Shown here piece by piece: positions 1 to 5,691 of a DNA stretch of 7,137 nt. Numbering within the stretch: the stretch's first letter is position 1; the number at the start of each line of letters is the position of its first letter. The DNA is from DATLBY01 sp035526665 (lineage in GTDB: Bacteria; Acidobacteriota; Terriglobia; Bryobacterales; Bryobacteraceae). The DNA is taken from the NCBI GenBank assembly GCA_035526665.1, contig DATLBY010000391.1, forward strand, positions 1 through 7,137. The letters run 5' to 3'. A program made the translations under genes and the position numbers. The notes beneath the pieces are model-generated. The model worked only from the letters and a program-made list of their open reading frames with translations. It was not told the DNA's origin and did not search any database.

Positions 1-976
1 GACGATCGAACTGTGCCGCTTTCACAAACTGGCAAAGCTCGTCGAAATCGCCTTCGGTCTCACCCGGAAAGCCGACAATGAAGCTTGTTCTCAGAGCGAT
101 GCCGGGAACACTCGCTCGAATCTTCTCAATCAACTTCAGGAAAATGTCAGCGCCGGCGCCTCGCTTCATCCGCTTCAGGACCGGCGCACTGGCGTGCTGG
201 AGCGGCATGTCCATGTACTTGACCAGCGAAGAATGCTCAGCTAAGGTATCCAGCAGCTTTTGATTCACGCGGTTTGGATACGCGTAGAGGAACCGGATCC
301 ACTTCTGCTCCACAGTTTCTATTTGCGCCAACCGTGCCAGCAGATGAGCCAGACCGTCCTTTAAGCCGAGATCTTCGCCATAGGCGGTTGTATCCTGGCC
401 GATCAGATTGATCTCGCGGGTACCTTGTGAAAACAGCCGCGTCGCCTCGGCAATGACGGATTCAAACCGGCGGCTCCGGTTTTTGCCACGATATTGCGGA
501 ATCACGCAAAACGTACAGGGATGATCGCACCCTTCCGAAATTTTCAAATACGCATAGTGCCGCGGCGTAGTGAGAATTCGCGGCGTAAGGTCGTGATACA
601 GATAGGGTGCAACGGGTAGGGAAGAGGTGTCTTCCCCCTCGCAGAGGGCCACGATCCGGTCTAGTTCATTCGTGCCGACCAAGGCATCCACTTCCGGCAT
701 GTCCTTGCGAATATCGCCGCGGTACCGCTCCACCAGACAGCCTGCCACAATTAACTTTTTCACCCGTCCCGTCTTCTTGTGCTCCGCCATCTCGAGGATT
801 GTGTCGATGGACTCCTGCTTGGCGGGATCGATAAAGCTGCACGTATTAATGACAATGATGTCCGCATCGTCCGGGCGGGGAGTGAGTTCATGCCCGTTTG
901 CAACCAATTGACCCATCATCACTTCCGTATCGACGAGATTTTTGGGACAACCCAGGCTGACGAATCCGACTTTCAA
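1..976 (-). CDS. rimO: Ribosomal protein S12 methylthiotransferase RimO, 3'-truncated by window edge
   Basis: RimO is a radical-SAM enzyme that uses SAM and two [4Fe-4S] clusters to add a methylthio group to a conserved aspartate of ribosomal protein S12 in the cytoplasm. The reading frame is open for 325 codons and runs off the left edge. The N-terminal UPF0004 domain starts KVGFVSLGCPKNLVDTE and carries the three auxiliary-cluster cysteines at about C10, C46 (NTCSF) and C80 (VAGCL). The radical-SAM motif Cx3Cx2C is C150-C154-C157 in TPRHYAYLKISEGCDHPCTF; GQDTTAYG (about 193-200), MPLQHAS (about 255-262) and VGFPGET (about 300) follow. NLVDTE and TPRHYAYLKISEG favour RimO over MiaB. Family members are about 440 aa, so roughly the last 110 residues including the TRAM domain lie outside. 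I chose the TTG at 976 because it aligns with the usual family start and has a weak GGAA 9 bases upstream. An in-frame ATG at 1042 would add 22 residues (MTAGQQLAWYPEG...) with no family character and no clear Shine-Dalgarno. No catalytic residue visible here is missing. Confidence 0.93.
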   Translation of the reverse strand, partial: MKVGFVSLGCPKNLVDTEVMMGQLVANGHELTPRPDDADIIVINTCSFIDPAKQESIDTILEMAEHKKTGRVKKLIVAGCLVERYRGDIRKDMPEVDALVGTNELDRIVALCEGEDTSSLPVAPYLYHDLTPRILTTPRHYAYLKISEGCDHPCTFCVIPQYRGKNRSRRFESVIAEATRLFSQGTREINLIGQDTTAYGEDLGLKDGLAHLLARLAQIETVEQKWIRFLYAYPNRVNQKLLDTLAEHSSLVKYMDMPLQHASAPVLKRMKRGAGADIFLKLIEKIRASVPGIALRTSFIVGFPGETEGDFDELCQFVKAAQFDR

Positions 977-1033
977 GGTGTGTTTTTCCGTGGGGTAAGC
1001 TGCACCTTCAGGATACCACGCAAGTTGTTGGCC

Positions 1034-1055
1034 AGCCGTCATTCTGCCGACGGCT
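1034..1055 (-). repeat. 7-bp inverted repeat upstream of rimO
   Basis: In the 121-bp gap between the propeller gene stop (1098-1100) and the rimO TTG start, AGCCGTC (1034-1040) pairs perfectly with GACGGCT (1049-1055) around an 8-base loop. On the minus strand no T-run follows, so this is not a typical intrinsic terminator. The alternative rimO ATG (1040-1042) starts in the loop and ends in the stem, so the hairpin would partly hide it. It could be a leader hairpin, a Rho-associated structure or chance. The rest of the gap shows only a weak, bulged hairpin over the propeller stop codon (about 1092-1110) and no convincing promoter. Confidence 0.35.
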
Positions 1056-1097
1056 ACCCGACAGCATGGGTCTGCAATCGGGGATTTAGTCCTAGCC

Positions 1098-3977
1098 TTA
1101 CGGCTTTAGCACCGTAACGACGAACGGATCACTCGATTGCGCGGTGGCAAGCGAGCGAACCTGTACCACATTCTGACCCGGTCGAATATCGGCGGGAATC
1201 TGGGCCGATATCTGGCCTGAGGCTGTCTTTAAAAGCGGAATCGCTACGTCATTAAACACGACGCAGGATCCCCCCATCACCGTAGGCGCGGGAATCTGGT
1301 CGGCGGTCGCGGCCGTCGCAAGGTTGGCGCCGCTGACCGTAATGAACGAGCCCGGCTTGAAGTTTGGCGTGCCGTCGGATGAATTTACGATGCCGCGGGT
1401 CCCGGCAGTGATTTGCGGGCGGCTGGATGTGCCCGACGAGGTGAGTGGTATAACGCTCAAGCCGGACAAAGTAATCGCGTACGCTGTCCCCTTGGAATCG
1501 ACGGCGAGCTGGCGCGACGGGACGTTGACCCGGTTCGCGCCAAAAACACTCTGCACCGGATTATCGGGAGCGATTCCCACCACAGACTCAGAACCGGTGC
1601 GGATGTCCACCAGCTCAATCGTGGGACGCGCGTCATCCCGCGTGACGGATGTGGTGTTTTGCCGTACCGGCGTGGTGAGACGCACGAACGTATTCTCGTC
1701 GATGGGATAGATAGATGCCACGTTGCGCAGTCCGGCACTAACAATCGTCTGCGTGGGCGGCTGGCCAGGAGCCGGCGGAGGACCGAACTGTGTCTGACCC
1801 GGCCGCTCGGCGCCTCCGATCACCGACAGAGCGGAGCTGAGTGTCAGTCCCCCGAATACGAAATAGCTGCCCTTCTGAGCGGCCGCGATGGGACCGAAAT
1901 AACTTACAGGCGTCTGATCGAAGAGTTGACGTGCGGCCGTATACGTATCGATGGATGCATCGTACAGGTATGCGTTCCCATTGCCGGCGACCGTCAGGAT
2001 ATACTCGCCGCCGGGCGAGGCGGCCATGTATTGCGGGCCCGGAATAGACACCGGCGTCACGGAGTTGGCGATTCGAGGCGTCGCCTGATCGCCGATTACG
2101 TGCCAGAATGTGCCGTTCGACATCATGAACTGCAGCCCCGAAAGGCCCATGCCGAGAGCCGTGGGCTGAATGGAATTCTGATTTCCGGCCCGCGGAATGG
2201 GAGGGAATTTCAGCTGGCCCGCAATAGCCTGCGTATCCAGGTCGACGATGCTGATGGATTCGCCGCCGGTATTCCCGACGTAAAGAAAGTTTCCGTCACC
2301 GCTCATGGCCATCGACCTGGGAAGCTGTCCTACTTCAATCGGATTTAGGAAGCGCTGTTTTTGCGTGTCGAAAACTTCAATACGGTTATATCCAGCGTTT
2401 GAAATGTAGACCCGGCCCCGTTGTTCGTCAACCAGGAGCTCCTGCAGGCCCTGCCCGTTGTTCAGCGACACGGGACGGGGATAGATGATGCCCCGCTGGT
2501 CGGACTGGCGATAGTTCATGTACACGCGGATCGTATTTGGATAGTTGATGGCTTCTGAAGACAGCAGCGTAACATTGATCGGGGCGCCGCCGCCCTGACC
2601 CGCATTCGTGAACAGGTTGGTGCCCGGTTGGCGCACCACGCCGCTCCGCCCCGGCTCCATTATCAGGTCCAGATTGGCAGGTACCACGCCGGTGGATTGC
2701 TGTGTTACCAGCGCGGTTGTCACCGTCGGAACGCTGAAGGTCAGCTTGCCTTTACCCAGGTTGGCAACCTTCACGCTTGTCTTTGCCAGTCCCTTGTTGC
2801 ACTCGTCAATTGCCAGAAACACCTGGGTCGTCTCCGGTTGCAGGATCGGCCGCTCATGTAGCGCCCCGATCGGCATGGCGATGAGACCGGATTCCGAGAT
2901 GGCGAAGAGGTGCTCCCCATCCGAGGTCATCACCATCTTGCCTAGGATGCTCTGCGGCATGCGAACCCCGAGCTTGACGCCCAGGTGTTGGGAGCTCGAA
3001 ATATAAAGTACGTTGGCTACCGGCCGTATACCCTGACCGGATGTGTTGAATGCGGAGTAAATCGTGCTGCCGTCCGGGCTGAATACGCTGCCGCCGAAAT
3101 TGCTCTGAATATTGAAATTGGGGTTCGTCCCGTTACCGATAAAAAACGGAAGATTTGCCGTATTCTGTTGCGCGATTACATTCAGGGTCGCGGTCTCGTA
3201 AAGAGTGGAACCCGCCATGAAGCGGCTGCCGTCCGGGGACATGGAGAGGACGGTGGACTGGCCCGTCACCGTGCGATTCGTGAGTACAACGCCCGACGCC
3301 GCTTCGTACACAAAAAGAGTAGTGTTGGCGGCGTTGGTGGTTTGGTTAATCGCCACCATGCCCACAATGAATTGAGCGTCCGGCGTGGCCAGCAGACGGC
3401 CGGGGAACTGCGTGGCCGGCCTCCCGAGGAACAGCGCCGGCAGAGGCGCCGGTGTACTGATGGCCGGCGGCGACGCGACCGGTGTTAGCTTCTGGCCTTG
3501 CTGCTGAGTGCGGTCAAAGATGAGCAGCGTGTTCGATTGGTTGTTCACGCCGGCGCCCTGGGTCGTGATGAGGACGCGCCCGTCGGCGCCCACCGCCACA
3601 CCCTCCGGTTTGGCCGGCAGACTGGCGGTCTCCGTCACGGAATTGCTTCCCAGATCGATGACGCTGAGACTCGAGCTCTGCGTGTTGGTGACGTAAAGGA
3701 ACGCTCCGTCCGGGGACATCGCGGCACTGAGAGGAAACGTGCCAACCTGGATCGATCCGGTCACGCTCTTGGCCGCGTAATCGTAGACGTCGATTCGTCC
3801 GGCGCTGGAATTGACCAGGTATAAACGCCCGCGCGCTTCGTCCAATACTGCATCAGAGGGAGTACCGCCGAGCGACACGACGCCACCAAAACTGGGACCC
3901 GCGGTTTGCGCGAAAGCTGCCTGCAGGAGGAAGGAAACCAATATCAGGAGGGACGCACTACGGCTACGGAACTGCAT
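1098..3977 (-). CDS. Secreted double beta-propeller (YVTN-type) protein with C-terminal IPT/TIG-like domain
   Basis: This gene encodes a predicted exported protein of 959 aa from the ATG at 3977, or 968 aa from an in-frame TTG at 4004. The signal peptide has a basic n-region (QFRSRS), a hydrophobic core (about 8-22) and a likely cut after AFA at residue 23. Residues about 30-375 form a first beta-propeller with YVTN-type units (RLYLVNSSAGRIDVYD, FLYVTN, SLSVIDL, repeated SPDGS turns). Residues about 380-500 look like an Ig/choice-of-anchor-type linker. Residues about 500-850 form a second propeller (RVYISNAGYNRIEVFD, FLYVGN, SISIVDL) interrupted by a proline-rich stretch (PPPAPGQPP). Residues about 870-959 resemble the IPT/TIG-like C-terminal domain common in Solibacter-type secreted proteins (FKPGSFITVSGANLA, QISAQIPADI). 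No catalytic motif or membrane anchor is seen, so a binding or surface role is inferred. An AGGAAGG lies 17 bases upstream of the ATG, which is long, and the TTG has no Shine-Dalgarno upstream; the ATG is preferred for its codon and compact signal peptide. The exact start is uncertain. Confidence 0.85.
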   Translation of the reverse strand: MQFRSRSASLLILVSFLLQAAFAQTAGPSFGGVVSLGGTPSDAVLDEARGRLYLVNSSAGRIDVYDYAAKSVTGSIQVGTFPLSAAMSPDGAFLYVTNTQSSSLSVIDLGSNSVTETASLPAKPEGVAVGADGRVLITTQGAGVNNQSNTLLIFDRTQQQGQKLTPVASPPAISTPAPLPALFLGRPATQFPGRLLATPDAQFIVGMVAINQTTNAANTTLFVYEAASGVVLTNRTVTGQSTVLSMSPDGSRFMAGSTLYETATLNVIAQQNTANLPFFIGNGTNPNFNIQSNFGGSVFSPDGSTIYSAFNTSGQGIRPVANVLYISSSQHLGVKLGVRMPQSILGKMVMTSDGEHLFAISESGLIAMPIGALHERPILQPETTQVFLAIDECNKGLAKTSVKVANLGKGKLTFSVPTVTTALVTQQSTGVVPANLDLIMEPGRSGVVRQPGTNLFTNAGQGGGAPINVTLLSSEAINYPNTIRVYMNYRQSDQRGIIYPRPVSLNNGQGLQELLVDEQRGRVYISNAGYNRIEVFDTQKQRFLNPIEVGQLPRSMAMSGDGNFLYVGNTGGESISIVDLDTQAIAGQLKFPPIPRAGNQNSIQPTALGMGLSGLQFMMSNGTFWHVIGDQATPRIANSVTPVSIPGPQYMAASPGGEYILTVAGNGNAYLYDASIDTYTAARQLFDQTPVSYFGPIAAAQKGSYFVFGGLTLSSALSVIGGAERPGQTQFGPPPAPGQPPTQTIVSAGLRNVASIYPIDENTFVRLTTPVRQNTTSVTRDDARPTIELVDIRTGSESVVGIAPDNPVQSVFGANRVNVPSRQLAVDSKGTAYAITLSGLSVIPLTSSGTSSRPQITAGTRGIVNSSDGTPNFKPGSFITVSGANLATAATADQIPAPTVMGGSCVVFNDVAIPLLKTASGQISAQIPADIRPGQNVVQVRSLATAQSSDPFVVTVLKP

Positions 3978-4068
3978 AGGGTATGATTGCAAAACCTTCC
4001 TCAACTAAGATACTCTAAACCCTTCACGAGATCCGAAGTTTCTGCCGCAACCGCAACAATCAGCCGCG
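3978..4068. promoter_or_regulatory. Divergent intergenic region with weak plus-strand promoter candidate
   Basis: These 91 bases separate the divergent propeller gene and pilin cluster, so promoters in both directions are expected nearby. The best plus-strand match is TTGCAA (3987-3992), 16 bases, then GATACT (4009-4014); each hexamer matches the sigma-70 consensus at 4 of 6 positions, which would leave a leader of roughly 50 bases before the GTG start. On the minus strand TAGAGT and TATCTT (4007-4017) are possible -10 elements, but neither has a credible -35. AGGAAGG on the minus strand (3995-4001) is the probable ribosome binding site of the propeller gene. A tandem CCGCAA CCGCAA (4045-4056) is the only repeat seen. 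The promoter call is tentative. Confidence 0.3.
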
Positions 4069-4437
4069 GTGTGGGTTAAGGAGTGGTACCGAACATTGTT
4101 GGTGAGGAATTCCACGCGGGAGAATGTGCTGGGCGATTCCGTCGATGTCGCTGATACCAGTAGCAAACGGCGTTCCGGTCTACTCAAGTATCCCGGGTTG
4201 AAAGCCGGCCAGGGGCTGTGGATCGTCCCTTGCGAGGCCGTGCACACCTTTGGAATGAAGTTTCCGATCGACGTGGTGTTTTTGAATAAGAAACGTAAAA
4301 TCTTGAAGGTTCGCCGGGACATGGGCAAGTGGCGTATGGCATTGTGTCTGCGAGCCCATTCGGTTCTCGAGCTTCCCGCAGGGACCCTGCAGATGACGAA
4401 TACCGGCGTGGGGGACCAGCTCGAATTCGTGAAATGA
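4069..4437 (+). CDS. DUF192 family protein
   Basis: The 122-aa product matches the DUF192 family, small beta-rich proteins of unknown biochemical function found in bacteria and archaea. Family landmarks in order are a VRNSTRENVLGDSVDVADT opening (about 12-30), the RSGLLKYPGLKAGQGLWIVP segment, the signature PCEAVHTFGMKFPIDVVFLN (about 54-73), a K-rich strand (KKRKILKVRRD), and the closing VLELPAGTLQ...GVGDQLEF. The length is normal for a single-domain member. Many DUF192 proteins carry an export signal, but none is visible here, suggesting a cytoplasmic protein. The GTG at 4069 is the furthest upstream start used here. A TTG at 4096 follows an AAGGAG (4078-4083) by 12 bases and would give a 113-aa protein starting just before the conserved VRN, so the true start may be there. 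The stop TGA overlaps the next gene's ATG (ATGA, 4434-4437), indicating translational coupling with the TPR lipoprotein. Family assignment is firm; the role in the pilin cluster is unknown. Confidence 0.85.
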   Translation: MWVKEWYRTLLVRNSTRENVLGDSVDVADTSSKRRSGLLKYPGLKAGQGLWIVPCEAVHTFGMKFPIDVVFLNKKRKILKVRRDMGKWRMALCLRAHSVLELPAGTLQMTNTGVGDQLEFVK

Positions 4438-5420
4438 GGGCAATCTCTTTAGCGGCGCTGGCGGGTATGTCGCTCCTTGCTTCCTGCGCTCACCACGTGC
4501 AGGTGCGCAGTCTGCAAATGAACGACGTCTCCAAGAACACTGCTGTCGCCAAGGTGATGCGAAGGCAGGCCGTTAACGCAGCCGAGATAGGCGAGGGCGA
4601 CATCGAAGGGCAGGTGCTGCGCCGCCGCATGACGGCCGAGCCTGAGAATCTGAAGCTGCGGCTGGACTTGGCGCGCCATTACGAGCAGAGGGGCTATCCC
4701 GAACTTGCGGCCGAACACTACCGGCTGGCGGCCGCGCGCTTTCCGGATCGTCCGGCGGTAGTCATCGCGCTGGCGCGCGCCTTACAGTCGATGAATCTGC
4801 CGGGCGAGGCGATTGCCAGCCTGGAGGCCTTCGCCTCCGCGCACCCCGCTGCTTCCCCCGACGTCCTCTGCTGGCTGGGGATCTATCTGGACAATACCGG
4901 TGATTACAAGCGGGCAGAGGCGCAGTATCGGGCAGCGCTCGCCCTGGCGCCAAAGTCCGATTCGTTCCACAACAACCTTGGCTACAACCTTCTGCAGCAG
5001 GGACGCAAAGATGAGGCGGCCGACGAGTTTCGGAAGGCTTTACAGATTGCTCCCCAATCGGAGGTGGCGCGCAACAACCTGGGAGTAGCCGTGGCCGCAC
5101 AGCCTGCGGAAGCTCTCTCGCAATGGCAATCGGTGAGCGATCCCGCGACGGCGCACAACAATTTGGCGGCGATCCTGATCGAGGAGAGGCGCTACGCGGA
5201 GGCCCGCGCGGAACTCAGGATCGCGCTAGGATATAACAAAGATCATCCGGCAGCCCTTAGCAACCTTCTGTTGATCTCCGGTCTGGATGGAGAGCCCATT
5301 GCCATGTCGACCCGTCCCGCTGCATCCGGTTGGAAGCGTTTTACCGGCCATCTGAAGCACGCTGTGTTAGGAACGAACGGGAATCCAAAAGATACAGCGG
5401 TACAGACCGCTTCAAAATAG
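4434..5420 (+). CDS. TPR-repeat lipoprotein, TadD-like
   Basis: This 328-aa protein is predicted to be exported and lipidated. Its signal peptide MRAISLAALAGMSLLASC ends in a lipobox (LASC) with the acylated cysteine at C18. After a charged region (about 30-65), residues about 70-270 hold tandem tetratricopeptide repeats. Clear units are near 70-103 (LARHYEQRGYPELAAEHYR), 104-137, 143-173 (LGIYLDNTGDYKRAEAQYR), 177-208 (LGYNLLQQGRKDEAADEF) and 239-269 (LAAILIEERRYAEARAEL), with a degenerate unit between the last two. The C-terminal 50 residues are not TPR-like. A TPR lipoprotein directly before a Flp pilin fits TadD, an assembly factor of Tad pili, but TPR similarity is generic, so TadD is inferred from context. 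The ATG at 4434 is chosen because it starts the lipoprotein signal. An in-frame GTG at 4329 would bury that signal behind 35 residues. There is no good Shine-Dalgarno; the ATGA overlap with the DUF192 gene implies coupled translation. Confidence 0.88.
   Translation: MRAISLAALAGMSLLASCAHHVQVRSLQMNDVSKNTAVAKVMRRQAVNAAEIGEGDIEGQVLRRRMTAEPENLKLRLDLARHYEQRGYPELAAEHYRLAAARFPDRPAVVIALARALQSMNLPGEAIASLEAFASAHPAASPDVLCWLGIYLDNTGDYKRAEAQYRAALALAPKSDSFHNNLGYNLLQQGRKDEAADEFRKALQIAPQSEVARNNLGVAVAAQPAEALSQWQSVSDPATAHNNLAAILIEERRYAEARAELRIALGYNKDHPAALSNLLLISGLDGEPIAMSTRPAASGWKRFTGHLKHAVLGTNGNPKDTAVQTASK
5396..5411 (+). repeat. Inverted repeat just before the flp ribosome binding site
   Basis: AGCGGT (5396-5401) pairs perfectly with ACCGCT (5406-5411) around the four-base loop ACAG. 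It lies in the last codons of the TPR gene and ends seven bases before the AGGAG (5419-5423) that serves the pilin start. No T-run follows, so it is not a classic terminator. Its position could let it act as an mRNA processing or stability element at the 5' end of a shorter pilin transcript. Six-base stems also occur by chance, so confidence is low. Confidence 0.35.
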
Positions 5421-5428
5421 GAGCAAGT

Positions 5429-5614
5429 ATGAAACTGTTTATCACCCAACTGGTTAAAGACGAGCGTGGCCAGGATCTGGTGGAGTATGCATTGATTGTC
5501 GCGGCCGTGGGCCTCGCGCTCATTACCACTGTCAACCAGCTGTCCACGGCCGTGGTCAGCCTCTACTCGAGTATTACTCAGGGACTCGCCAGCATCGGCA
5601 CCTCCGGCCAATAG
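5429..5614 (+). CDS. Flp/Fap-type (type IVb) pilin
   Basis: The 61-aa product is a Flp-family prepilin, the subunit of Tad-type pili. Its short basic leader (MKLFITQLVKDERG) ends in glycine 14, followed by QDLVEYALIVAAVGLALITT. Cutting after G14 gives a 47-aa mature pilin with glutamate at +5 and tyrosine at +6, the family signature, then a hydrophobic helix of about 20 residues. The C-terminus (SLYSSITQGLASIGTSGQ) is rich in Ser and Thr and has no cysteine. Family members are usually 50-80 aa, so the gene appears complete. The ATG at 5429 has an AGGAG (5419-5423) five bases upstream, the best Shine-Dalgarno among the plus-strand starts, and it overlaps the stop codon of the TPR gene, so the two are tightly linked. 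Processing would need a prepilin peptidase and assembly the TadA/B/C machinery, none encoded here. Short inverted repeats flank the gene on both sides, suggesting its expression is set apart from its neighbours. Confidence 0.92.
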   Translation: MKLFITQLVKDERGQDLVEYALIVAAVGLALITTVNQLSTAVVSLYSSITQGLASIGTSGQ

Positions 5615-5619
5615 CTCGC

Positions 5620-5646
5620 GCAAGGCCCGATCCCCGGAGCCCTTGC
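5620..5646 (+). repeat. Inverted repeat just after flp
   Basis: GCAAGG (5620-5625) pairs with CCTTGC (5641-5646), starting five bases after the pilin stop codon. Inside it CCG (5627-5629) and CGG (5635-5637) can pair, giving a stem broken by small internal loops. No T-run follows, so it is not a standard intrinsic terminator. It may slow 3' decay and protect an upstream pilin mRNA or partly terminate transcription before the large membrane-protein gene. The structure is weak and untested. Confidence 0.35.
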
Positions 5647-5691
5647 CGCAATCTAATGGATTTGACCTGCTCACTCGATCACGAAAGCGGC

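Noticed and set aside
1092..1110. Bulged stem-loop over the propeller stop codon as a possible terminator
   Set aside because: The stem is short and interrupted, and no T-run follows on the minus strand.
1413..2348. Plus-strand open frame of 311 codons opposite the beta-propeller gene
   Set aside because: Arg/Gly/His-rich with no recognisable domain; it is the antisense shadow of a GC-rich gene whose minus-strand product has clear signal peptide and propeller repeats.
2985..3488. Plus-strand open frame of 167 codons opposite the beta-propeller gene
   Set aside because: Low-complexity Arg-rich composition, no ribosome binding site and full antisense overlap with a convincing gene.
3231..3720. 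Recurring CCGTCCGGGGACAT-like strings in the propeller gene
   Set aside because: They encode the repeated SPDG turn of the beta-propeller blades, so protein repeats explain them.
4378..4390. GCAGGG-A-CCCTGC near-palindrome in the DUF192 gene
   Set aside because: Six-base arms with a one-base centre are expected about once or more in 7 kb; it lies in conserved PAGTLQ codons and has no supporting context.
4329..4433. Upstream GTG extension (35 codons) of the TPR lipoprotein
   Set aside because: It would bury a clean lipoprotein signal peptide and lies wholly within the DUF192 gene; the ATGA-overlap start fits much better.
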